Shown one piece after another: positions 29,312 through 37,025 of a DNA stretch of 64,000 nucleotides. This DNA is from Gp6-AA40 sp963742105 (GTDB lineage Bacteria; Acidobacteriota; Vicinamibacteria; Vicinamibacterales; UBA2999). The notes under the pieces were generated by a model. The model ran no database searches, was not told the DNA's origin, and saw only the letters and a list, made by a program, of their open reading frames with translations. Where the stretch lies: NCBI GenBank assembly GCA_963742105.1, contig CAVUKN010000007.1, forward strand, positions 930,001 through 994,000, given 5' to 3'. Each line of letters starts with the position of its first letter. Within the stretch, counting starts at the first letter, position 1. Made by a program: the position numbers and the translations under genes.

Positions 29312-30154
29312 CTAGTTGGTGCCGGTCTGCGCCGCCCGATCATCCGCAGGCAGTTCGAAGGTCAACGAGGCCCAGTAGCTGACCCAGTCTGCGTGCGCTC
29401 GCGCCGGCGGCGCGGTCATGTGCACCGACTTGATCAACCAGGCGCCGGCGCCCGTAAACGTGAACCGGGCCTTGCCGTCGGCGTCGGAGCGCACCGCGAT
29501 CCGTTCGCCATTCCGGCGGCGAATCGCGGTTACGAGCGCCCCTGGCTGCGGGCGGCCGTGGAAGAGAAGCTTGACGGTCAACTCGCCATGGCGTGGCAGG
29601 ACGTACGGACTGGTTTCGGCCACCAGCTCCAGCGGAAATCCAAGCACCCGATCGTGTTGGTCGGCTCGCGCCGGGCCGGCGAGCACCAGCGTTTTGGCGC
29701 AACGCGTGAAGAGTTCACGAGCGCCCATCCCGCGGCTTCCGCGGCGCACCCGTTCCGCAATCACTTCGTCCAGTCCTTCGTCGCGCAAGTAGGTGTTGAA
29801 CGTATCGGCCGCAATCTCGACCGGCGTCGGCTTTCCGAGATATCCGATCACGTGAAGGCCGTCGCCAGCGATCCGCAACAAGCCGGCTGGATCTCCGCCA
29901 TCGCGACCGACGACGGGCGAGGCGCCGGCCCCTGAATCCACGACCAGCTTCTCGAGCAGCGCAGGGTCGCGTGGGACCGGGTCGCCGAGCACGCCGTCGC
30001 CCACCCTGGCGCGGATGCCGATGATCTTGCCCGTCTGCGGGGCGAACGACGTCGGTTCGATCCAGAACTCGTGCGCCGACAGCGAGGCGGTCCCGAGTGC
30101 TACTGCGATCGCGCCAAGCGTGCACATGCCATGCAACCGAAATCTACGCGACAT
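29312..30154 (-). CDS. DUF4198 periplasmic protein
   Basis: 280 aa exported protein. Signal peptide MSRRFRLHGMCTLGAIAVAL with cleavage before HEFWIEPTSF, so the mature protein begins with His-Glu-Phe-Trp, typical of DUF4198, whose members are thought to bind metal through this N-terminus. Other parts: GIRARVGDGVLGDPVPRDPA, LVAETSPYVLPRHGELTVKL, FHGRPQPGALVTAIRRRNGE and SDADGKARFTFTGAGAWLIK, followed by SVHM, with the HEFW..GxW pattern of a beta-sandwich carrier. Together with the following HupE/UreJ gene it probably forms a metal (nickel or cobalt) acquisition unit; this is inference from families. Confidence 0.82.
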   Translation of the reverse strand: MSRRFRLHGMCTLGAIAVALGTASLSAHEFWIEPTSFAPQTGKIIGIRARVGDGVLGDPVPRDPALLEKLVVDSGAGASPVVGRDGGDPAGLLRIAGDGLHVIGYLGKPTPVEIAADTFNTYLRDEGLDEVIAERVRRGSRGMGARELFTRCAKTLVLAGPARADQHDRVLGFPLELVAETSPYVLPRHGELTVKLLFHGRPQPGALVTAIRRRNGERIAVRSDADGKARFTFTGAGAWLIKSVHMTAPPARAHADWVSYWASLTFELPADDRAAQTGTN

Positions 30155-30177
30155 ACAAAATCCTCGCTGAAAAGTTG

Positions 30178-30318
30178 CCGTAGGGCGGCCCTTCAGGGCC
30201 GCCGCGGCGAGGCGAAAGCCTCGCCCTACGGAACTCCGTCTTGCTACCAGCTACCGGCTACCGGCTACTAGCTAACCAGCTACCGGCTACCAGCTACCGG
30301 CTACCAGCTACCACCTAC
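30178..30318. repeat. REP-like hairpins followed by CTACCGG heptamer array
   Basis: 30178-30233 is bounded by GTAGGGC and GCCCTAC and contains hairpins GGCGGCCCTTCAGGGCCGCC and GGCGAGGCGAAAGCCTCGCC. From 30243 to 30318 a CTACCGG/CTACCAG heptamer repeats about ten times. Related arrays lie at 43935-44062 and 62712-62885. Confidence 0.85.
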
Positions 30319-31794
30319 GGATGCTCAGGATCCGGCGACCCCGACAACGGCGTCTGCAGATACGGAAACGAGTCACGGAACAGGCGATACGCGGGATCCG
30401 CGACAATCGTGCCGTCGGGGCTGTACGAGATCGTCGCCGTGATCTTCGCGCCGTCGGTGAGCTGTTCGACTGCTGCCGGGTGACCAGGCAGGAGCACACC
30501 TTCCACCGCACGCAGTGCGACATCAACGACGTCGTCACCGGGTCGCCTGCCGTTGGGGAAGCCGGCGAGATCGCCGCCTGAGTACACCGAACGGGTTCTG
30601 ACTCGGCGCATCGACCACCGGGGTGCTGACATTGAGGCGCAGCATCTCGGCTGGACGTACTCGGTTCGGACGATTCAATCCGGGAACGCCCGTCAGGAAC
30701 ACCTGGACGAGATCGTTCCGCGGTGATGCCGGTGCGGGAACCCCGAACAGCGCGTTGATCAGCACCGGCAGCGTCGGGTTGGTGACGTACTTGCCAAACG
30801 CCGCGTCATCCTTTGGTTCCGACGCGTTGAACTTGTCCTTGTCCCGGATACCGATCACCAGTTCGTTGACCAATGGCATGCCCAGTCGCGAGACCTGGCG
30901 GAAGTGTCCGTTGCCACGCTTCTGATCATCGCGGCTGTCCTCGCCGTTGGCGTCCTTGTCCTCGCTCGCGGTGGTCCATGCCCCGATGATCGTGCCGCCG
31001 CGACTGGTCAGGCATGCGGCCGGCACTTCGAGCGCAAGCGTGGTCACGTTCTTGTCGGCCAGCACGTTCGGTCCGGCGTCGGTGGCGCCGAGCGGATTCA
31101 GGTTGATCAGGTCGAATGCCTCTGCCAGGTTGACGACGAAGCCGTCACGCCGTTGTCCAACGAACATGCGCCCGGGCAGGCCACAGCCCGGAATGCGGAT
31201 GTCGTATATGTGCTGGTCGGCGTAGGCGGGATAGTTGGGGATCGACTTGTCGCCAATCCGGTCCACCGGTTTGCGGAACACTGAGTTTCCGTTTGCTTCG
31301 TTGGTGATCGGCGACGCTGCCCCCGTTCTCCGATCGCCGCGAATCAGGTCGACGCTGTACGTCTCGATGAGATTGAGGTTTGCCGTGTCTCCCCGAGCCG
31401 GCCCGATGGGGCCGATGTTGATCAGCGGTACTTCGATGTCCTGCCCACCCGAAGGAACGGTCAGCCCCTTGTACCGGTTCTGGAATCGGAACTGAAACGT
31501 GAGATCTTCGACGGCGTCGCCGTCGTTGTCGACGTGGATCTCGTACACGCCGTCTGGATCCATGGTGAAGAAGTTGGGACCGCCGTACACGTCCTGAAGC
31601 GGCAGGTAGTTGGCCAGGAGCGTGACGTATTCCGAACGTCCAGGCTCGAAGCTGCGGAACATATAGAAGTCGGTGCCATCGAGCTTCGGCGTTTTCGTAA
31701 TGCCTGGCGCCTCGCGGTGGCTCGAACCAGTCACGGTGATTCCGGTGAATGCGACCGCGACGATTGTGGCGGCCAGCGCGGCAGATCGTTTCAT
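30315..31794 (-). CDS. DUF4331 secreted protein, one frame break near the C-terminus
   Basis: About 490 aa exported protein. ATG 31794, signal MKRSAALAATIVAVAFTGIT, then SSHREAPGITKTPKLDGTDF and YMFRS, the DUF4331 N-terminal signature. Also DPDGVYEIHVDNDGDAVEDL, TFQFRFQNRYKG, GFVVNLAEAFDLINLNPLGA, and NVTTLALEVPAACL. A frame change near 30583 joins PSQNPFGV to YSGGDLAGFPNGRRPGDDVV and the tail RDSFPYLQTPLSGSPDPEHP, all of which belong to the family. DUF4331 proteins are exported and of unknown function. It lies downstream of an anti-sigma/sigma pair on the same strand, separated by REP hairpins, which suggests possible control by that sigma factor (inference). Confidence 0.88.
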
Positions 31795-31854
31795 GGGTGA
31801 TGCGCCTCCTGCCATCGTTACGGCCGATCCGGCAAAACGGATTGGTGTGGGGAG

Positions 31855-31985
31855 GATAGGGCGGGGCTTCAGAGGCAGGGTGCGCAGGGCGAGGCTTCAG
31901 CCCCCCGTCTTGCCAGCGGCCCTGAAGCGCCGCCCTGCGCCGGTGGTCCGGAGGCGGCCCTGAAGGGCCGCCCTACGCCGACGGT
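31855..31985. repeat. Cluster of REP-like GC palindromes
   Basis: Several GC-rich hairpin pieces lie side by side, including GGGCGAGGCTTCAGCC, GGCCCTGAAGCGCCGCCCTG and GGCGGCCCTGAAGGGCCGCC, mixed with partial copies. They fill the gap between the DUF4331 gene and the anti-sigma gene and match the palindromes at 26160-26217, 30178-30233 and 51822-51897. Confidence 0.75.
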
Positions 31986-31989
31986 CTGG

Positions 31990-32796
31990 TCAGATCGATC
32001 CGGCCAGACGGATCGTCCCGGACGGAGCGACGAGGCCGCCGGGAGGTTCGTCGGTGACGGCGACGGTCACAGCTGTCCCGACACCCTGGCGTGGCGGCGG
32101 GGCGACGAGCATTCCTCGGCCTTCCGCCTGGTCGCCGAGCAGCCCGGCGCTAACCGGCTGGCCGCGTTCGATCACCCACACCTGGTAGACGCGACCGGGT
32201 GGGGGCGTGGGGAGACGGTCGGCGACGACGAGCAGTCCGCGGGTCGGGCTCCAGTACGCGCGGGCTGCGGTCGCAGCGGCATCCTCGCGACCCGCCAGCG
32301 GCAGTTCGCGCATGTCGGCTGCGGTGAGAATCGCCAGCGCCAGGTCGGTCTGGTTCGAGAAACGCAGCAGGCGCTCCCGCAGATTGGTTGCCTCAGCTGT
32401 CGCGCGCTGAACGTCCTGCGACAGCGCCTGCCGCTCAGACTCGCTTCGATACAGGCTGAAGGCCAGGCCTATGCTGAGGAGAAGCGCCGCCGCCGTGGCG
32501 AGCCACGGCCAGTGGTGCCGGCGGGAATCGGTGCGTGTCGTGTGCTCGCGGGCGTGCTCCTGACGCTCGTTGGCGACCGACGCCAGGACCCGCGCTCTCA
32601 GAGAGGCGGGAGGCTGGATGGCCGGGGCGCTCTCTGCGAGGAGTGCCAGCGCCTCGTTGATCTCGCGGAGCGCCTGCGCACACGCGGCGCAGTCGCGCAG
32701 GTGCGCGTCCACCTCCGCCTGTTGCTCCGGTCCGAGCTGGCCGAGGGCGAATTCCTCGAGCAGCTCCGCGATGCGATCGTGGCGTTCGCTGCTCAT
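31990..32796 (-). CDS. RskA-type anti-sigma factor
   Basis: 268 aa inner-membrane regulator. The N-terminal zinc-binding anti-sigma domain (residues 1-65) has the HLRDCAACAQAL motif (H-x3-C-x2-C). A single membrane helix (WLATAAALLLSIGLAFSLY) lies near residue 100, and the C-terminal RskA-type extracytoplasmic domain contains TRGLLVVADRLPTPPPGRVY, QVWVIERGQPVSAGLL and VTDEPPGGLVAPSGTIRLAG. It overlaps the sigma gene by 4 bp (ATGA), so the two are translationally coupled. By family it would hold the sigma factor inactive until proteolysis releases it. Confidence 0.92.
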   Translation of the reverse strand: MSSERHDRIAELLEEFALGQLGPEQQAEVDAHLRDCAACAQALREINEALALLAESAPAIQPPASLRARVLASVANERQEHAREHTTRTDSRRHHWPWLATAAALLLSIGLAFSLYRSESERQALSQDVQRATAEATNLRERLLRFSNQTDLALAILTAADMRELPLAGREDAAATAARAYWSPTRGLLVVADRLPTPPPGRVYQVWVIERGQPVSAGLLGDQAEGRGMLVAPPPRQGVGTAVTVAVTDEPPGGLVAPSGTIRLAGSI

Positions 32797-33353
32797 GCGT
32801 GGAAACTCCGCCGCAGGGTGGCCAGCGCAGTACGAATGCGGGTCTTGACGGTTCCCAATGGCGCCTGCAGTTTCGCCGCGATTTCGGTCTGGCTCAGTCC
32901 GTCGAAATACGCGAGCTCCAGTGCGCGTCGCTGATCGGCGGGCAGTTGCATCACTGCGGCCCGGACCCGCTCGGCCTGCTCGCGCGCGATCAGTTCATCG
33001 GCTGGCGCCGCACTCTTCGACACCAGTGCCAGCGGATCGGCCTCGTCCAGCCCTTGTTCCGACGGCTTTCGCGCGCGGACGCGATCCAGCGCGCGTGTCC
33101 GCGTGATCACCAGGAGCCACGCCACCACGGCGCCGCGGTCGGGCTGGTATGAGTTCGCCGTCCGCCAGGCCTGAGAAAACACTTCCTGTACGACGTCCTC
33201 AGCGTCGGGGCCGTTACCGAGGATCCGGTGCGCCAGCGCGTACACCCGCGCGCCGTGGCGGTCATAGAGCTCCGCAATCGCGTCCCGCTCGCCGCCTGCC
33301 ACGCGATTGATCAGGCGCACGTCGATTGCAGTCGCTGCGTTCCCCTCGAGCAC
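32793..33353 (-). CDS. ECF sigma factor (SigK-like)
   Basis: 186 aa extracytoplasmic-function sigma factor. Region 2 is FAELYDR-type: DAIAELYDRHGARVYALAHR, then GPDAEDVVQEVFSQAWRTAN with the conserved DAEDVVQEVF -10 recognition helix. Region 4 is QLPADQRRALELAYFDGLSQ followed by TEIAAKLQAPLGTVKTRIRT. GTG start at 33353. It is co-transcribed with its anti-sigma gene. Targets are unknown; the DUF4331 gene just downstream is a plausible one. Composite element copy 2 lies immediately upstream and may overlap its promoter. Confidence 0.93.
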   Translation of the reverse strand: MLEGNAATAIDVRLINRVAGGERDAIAELYDRHGARVYALAHRILGNGPDAEDVVQEVFSQAWRTANSYQPDRGAVVAWLLVITRTRALDRVRARKPSEQGLDEADPLALVSKSAAPADELIAREQAERVRAAVMQLPADQRRALELAYFDGLSQTEIAAKLQAPLGTVKTRIRTALATLRRSFHA

Positions 33354-33411
33354 GTCCGGATGCTCTCACATGTCTTACGAGCGGCGAATACCGGTGGATG
33401 GGTGCGCCGGC

Positions 33412-33708
33412 GGAGGTGGCCGGAGGAAACGGGATCACAAACGGGGGAACGGGGAAACGGTGACGAACGGGGGGACGAGTTGTTCGCGCGTCGTCTATGA
33501 GAGGTTGCCGGCTGGCGGCCCGCGGCGCGGGCCGCGACTGGTGGCGCAAAGATATCGGATACAAGCCGTGGGCGAATCGTGTGCACGGTTTGTATCCGAT
33601 GTCTTTACGCCACCAGGCCGCCGAAGGCGGCCAGCCGGCGACCCCCCGTTCGTCTCCGTTCCCCCGTTTCTCCGTTTGTGATGCCGTTGCCCCCGTGATC
33701 CCCGTTAC
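33412..33708. repeat. Composite nested inverted-repeat element, copy 2 (about 297 bp)
   Basis: Outer arms of AACGGGG-like units (33420-33470 and 33645-33708) and inner blocks GTTGCCGGCTGGCGGCC / GGCCGCCGAAGGCGGCCAGC. At the centre is a long hairpin: CGGATACAAGCCGTG (33556-33570) pairs with CACGGTTTGTATCCG (33584-33598). Compared with copy 1 it is inverted and carries this extra central hairpin of about 57 bp. It abuts the stop of the phosphatase-like gene at 33705 and lies upstream of the sigma factor gene. Confidence 0.85.
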
Positions 33709-34238
33709 CGCTGATGGTTCCGCGCGTAATCGATCGCGAACTGGCGCAGTGGCGCGCTGGTCTGGCCCAACGCCGTCGCTTCTTTCGTGGCGCGCTCCAC
33801 ATCCCAGTGGTCGACGACCATGCGCTTGATCATCCACATGGTGGCCGCGCGATTTCCACCGGAGCAATGGATGAAGGCGGGCTCGGCGCCTGGTGAGGTG
33901 ATGGCCGCGATGAACGCGTCGGCGGCCTTCGGATCGGGCGACGCGCCATTGAACGGGACGTGAAAATACTTGAGGCCGGCGGCGCGGGCGAGCGCCTCTT
34001 CCTGCTCGACGTTCGCACCCTGCTCGCTCGCTTCGCGCAGGTTGACGATCGAGACGAACCCTTCCTTCTTGATCGCCGGCACCGCCTGTTCCGCGCTGAT
34101 GGCGCCAGCGCAGGCGACCGTGGTCTCGAGTTTGGCGTAATTACGCACGCCCGGCAGCTCGGGTTTGGTGACCTGTTGAGCGAGTGCAGAAGTCCCCAGC
34201 AGAAGAGCGATCAGCAGGACCGTGTATGAATGACGCAT
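33705..34238 (-). CDS. Exported dual-specificity/BLH-like phosphatase family protein
   Basis: 177 aa with signal peptide MRHSYTVLLIALLLGTSALA. The mature protein resembles the tyrosine-phosphatase-like fold of the DUF442/beta-lactamase-hydrolase-like group: EQAVPAIKKEGFVSIVNLRE, then YFHVPFNGASPD and the active-site loop IHCSGGNRAATMWMIKR, with Cys and Arg in a C-x4-R spacing as in that group. ATG at 34238 is reported because it starts the signal peptide. Being exported, its substrate is probably not a cytoplasmic phosphoprotein. Composite element copy 2 starts at its stop codon. Confidence 0.82.
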   Translation of the reverse strand: MRHSYTVLLIALLLGTSALAQQVTKPELPGVRNYAKLETTVACAGAISAEQAVPAIKKEGFVSIVNLREASEQGANVEQEEALARAAGLKYFHVPFNGASPDPKAADAFIAAITSPGAEPAFIHCSGGNRAATMWMIKRMVVDHWDVERATKEATALGQTSAPLRQFAIDYARNHQR

Positions 34239-34320
34239 CGCTGAGTGTCCTCGAAAACGGTTGCCGCCGGGCCCGGCTGCGCGACGGCCAACCACCGGGC
34301 CTGCTGCGCGAGGCCCGGCT

Positions 34321-34371
34321 CTACCTGTTACCTGTACCTTACCTGTTACCTGTTACCTGTTACCTCCCTGG
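34321..34371. repeat. Heptamer array TTACCTG
   Basis: TTACCTG repeats with one interruption (TACC) about six times between the phosphatase-like gene and the stop of the penicillin-binding protein gene. Confidence 0.85.
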
Positions 34372-36738
34372 TCACTGCGCGGCGGCAGCCGGAGCGACCG
34401 GTGGTGGCAGGGGTTCGATGCCGGCCGCCGGCGTGACCGACTCTTCGCCGCCCGGCTGCGTGCCGTTGATGAACGCTTCGCTGATCCCCGAGTCCAGCGT
34501 GACAAAGACGATGTTGCCCGGGGCCTCGAACTGGGGGGGCATCGACCGGTCGCCGCGCTTGTCGATGTAGAACTTCATGAACTCCGTCCAGATCGGGAGC
34601 GCCGCCGTGGCCCCGGTCTCGCCATTGCCTAACGACTTCTTCTCGTCGTAGCCGAGCCACACGCCGACGGTGATATTCGGATCGAAGCCGATGAACCACG
34701 CGTCGGTGTATTCGTCCATCGTCCCGGTCTTGCCGGCGAGGGGCCAGTTCAGCGACGCCGCCGCGGCGGCGGTGCCGCGCTGGACGACGCCCCGGAGCAG
34801 GTTCGTCATGACGAATGCGGTGTCCGCGCGAACCGCTTCGTGAGGCTCGGGACGATTCTCTTCGAGCAGGTTGCCGTCACGATCGGCAACGCTGAGCACC
34901 GAGTAGGGCTGCATCCGCACGCCTTGGTTCGGGAACGCGGAATAGGCGCTGGTCATCTCGACGAGCGTTGACTCCATCGCTCCGAGCGCCAGCGACAGGT
35001 ACGGCTGGTAGTCGCCCGTCAGCCCGAAGCGCTTCGCGTAGGTCACCACGTTGCGGGGACCAATCTCCGACATGGCTTTGACGGCGGGGATGTTCCGCGA
35101 TTGTTCGAGGGCGCGGCGCAGCGTCACCGGTCCCTCGAACTTGCGGTCGTAGTTCTGCGGCTGGTAGGCCGGCTGACCGGCACCCGCATCGAACGAGACT
35201 GGCTCGTCGATGAAGACCGACACGGGTGTGAATCCGCGATCGATGGCGGTTGTATAGACGATCGGCTTGAACAGCGATCCGACCTGCCGGCGCGCCTGCG
35301 TCGCCCGGTTGAACTTGCTGCGCGCGAAGCTGTAGCCGCCGACCATGGCGCGGACCTGACCCGTACGGTTGTCAATCGCCAGCAGCGCGCCTTCCACCTT
35401 GGGCGGTTGTTCCAGCTTCAACCCACCGGGACGGCCTCCCTCCACGCTCCCGACCTCGACCTCGATCAGATCGCCGACGGTGAACAGATCGACCGGCGAT
35501 GTCTTCCTGGTCCAGGCATACGCCGCCTTCGGCAGTTCGAGTTCGTCGGTGCCGATGCGGATGCGCGCGACGGTCGGGTTGACGGCGGTGACGATGGCGG
35601 GAACGATGTCACCGGCCAGAATCGGTCGGGTCCATCGATCCGTCATGAACCGATCGACCGCCTGGCCTTCGCTGACGATGTTCCGCGTCGGCTTGCGATA
35701 GCCGCCGCGACGCTTGTCCAGCTTGCGCAGACCGCGTTCGACCGCGATGTTTGCGGCCTCCTGCAGATCGGCATCGAGCGTCGTCTGGACGCGGAGGCCC
35801 GCCTCATACAGCGCTTTCGCGCCGTACTTCTGCTCCAGCCCCTTGCGGATATCCTCGACGAAGTAGGGCGCCACCGAACGATCGGGGGTCGGCTGTCCCT
35901 GCAGGACGAGCGGGCGCGCCTGCGCGTCCTGCGCCTGCGCCGCGGTGAGGTAGTGCTCCTCTTCCATCCGCTGCAATACCTGGTTGCGCCGCGCGAGGCA
36001 GCGGGTCGGATCCGCGAACGGACTCAGACGCTCCGGTGACTGGATGATGCCCGCGATGACAGCGGCTTCCTCCAGCGCGAGGTCTTTGGCGGGCTTGTCG
36101 AAATAGAGATGCGACGCGGCCTCGACGCCGTAGGCGCCGTGCCCCAGGTAGATCTGATTGGCGTAGAGGGTGAAGATTTCCCGCTTCGTATAGCGCCGCT
36201 CGATCTTCAGGGAGACCAGCCACTCTTTGACCTTGCGTTCGAGTCCCTCGAGACCACTGCGGGCATAGACGCCGCCCTGACGCATGTACTGGCGCAGGAA
36301 CAGGTCGCGGGCGACCTGCTGCGTGATGGTGCTCGCGCCCTTGCGTTCACCGGTCAGCAAGTCAAGGGCGATGGCGCGGGCGGTGTCCTTGATGCTCAGG
36401 CCGAAGTGGCGTTCGAAACCGGAATCTTCGGTGGCAATAATCGCCTGGCGCAGCACCGGCGCCATATCGTCATAACCGATGACCACTCGCCGCTCGGTCG
36501 CGAAGGCGCCGATCTCGCGTCCGTCACGGGCGAGCAACCTGGTGATGGTGTTCGGCCGGTACTCGTCGAGGGCGCTGATCTCCGGCAGGTCACCCGCATA
36601 GGCGAAGAGCACGCCGCTGACCGTACCGACGAGCGCGACGACCAGGAACAGCGCCACCAGGCCCGCCTGCTTGGCCATGCGGAGAACACGCCCGACCCGC
36701 GGCTTCGGGACAGGCTGGGCAACCGGCTGGTCTGCCAT
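34372..36738 (-). CDS. Class A penicillin-binding protein 1A
   Basis: 788 aa bifunctional peptidoglycan synthase anchored by one N-terminal helix (LVALFLVVALVGTVSGVLFA). The GT51 transglycosylase domain shows ATEDSGFERHFGLS (catalytic Glu) and GASTITQQVARDLFL near residues 110-160. The transpeptidase domain has the SxxK motif in RRQVGSLFKPIVYTTA, SxN in LEQSRNIPAVKAMS and KTG in LAGKTGTMDEYTDAWFIG. An OB-like insert lies between. The C-terminus is alanine/proline rich. A TATACT hexamer on the minus strand (36752-36747) would place a start of transcription only a few bases before the ATG, so the mRNA might be nearly leaderless; no good -35 was found. Confidence 0.94.
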   Translation of the reverse strand: MADQPVAQPVPKPRVGRVLRMAKQAGLVALFLVVALVGTVSGVLFAYAGDLPEISALDEYRPNTITRLLARDGREIGAFATERRVVIGYDDMAPVLRQAIIATEDSGFERHFGLSIKDTARAIALDLLTGERKGASTITQQVARDLFLRQYMRQGGVYARSGLEGLERKVKEWLVSLKIERRYTKREIFTLYANQIYLGHGAYGVEAASHLYFDKPAKDLALEEAAVIAGIIQSPERLSPFADPTRCLARRNQVLQRMEEEHYLTAAQAQDAQARPLVLQGQPTPDRSVAPYFVEDIRKGLEQKYGAKALYEAGLRVQTTLDADLQEAANIAVERGLRKLDKRRGGYRKPTRNIVSEGQAVDRFMTDRWTRPILAGDIVPAIVTAVNPTVARIRIGTDELELPKAAYAWTRKTSPVDLFTVGDLIEVEVGSVEGGRPGGLKLEQPPKVEGALLAIDNRTGQVRAMVGGYSFARSKFNRATQARRQVGSLFKPIVYTTAIDRGFTPVSVFIDEPVSFDAGAGQPAYQPQNYDRKFEGPVTLRRALEQSRNIPAVKAMSEIGPRNVVTYAKRFGLTGDYQPYLSLALGAMESTLVEMTSAYSAFPNQGVRMQPYSVLSVADRDGNLLEENRPEPHEAVRADTAFVMTNLLRGVVQRGTAAAAASLNWPLAGKTGTMDEYTDAWFIGFDPNITVGVWLGYDEKKSLGNGETGATAALPIWTEFMKFYIDKRGDRSMPPQFEAPGNIVFVTLDSGISEAFINGTQPGGEESVTPAAGIEPLPPPVAPAAAAQ

Positions 36739-36846
36739 GTGTTGTCAGTATACGGGGAGCGGGCAGAAGGCTGACCTCACGGCCCCGCTCGCCGTTGCGC
36801 AATTTATTGAGGTATTTACAGCGGCGTGAATCTGATCGTGGTTAAG

Positions 36847-36876
36847 TTTGACTGTCACTCACTCACATTTGATAAT
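36847..36876 (+). promoter_or_regulatory. dnaK operon promoter with HAIR-like operator
   Basis: TTGACT (36848-36853), 17 bp spacer, GATAAT (36871-36876) is a near-consensus sigma70 promoter. Overlapping the -35, TTTGACT-N7-ACTCACA (36847-36867) matches 10 of 14 positions of the HspR operator HAIR (CTTGAGT-N7-ACTCAAG) with the exact 7 bp spacing. hspR is the third gene of the operon, so autoregulation is likely. No CIRCE inverted repeat was found. Confidence 0.65.
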
Positions 36877-37025
36877 AAGGCCAGCCTAAACGCCTGGCCG
36901 ACCTTCGCGCCTCCGGCGCTCGGCGCGAACGCCGCGTCGCCGCGGCGGTTGCAGTGGCGCGGCAGGTCCGGACGCACGCGAAATGCCCTGACGGTGTTTC
37001 GCCAGACAAGGAACGCATAAAGACA

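Noticed and set aside
30241..30318. Possible CRISPR array
   Set aside because: Unit is 7 bp without spacers and no cas genes are present; it is a heptamer tandem array.
36739..37025. CIRCE operator for HrcA upstream of dnaK
   Set aside because: No TTAGCACTC-N9-GAGTGCTAA-like inverted repeat; HAIR-like site and hspR explain regulation better.
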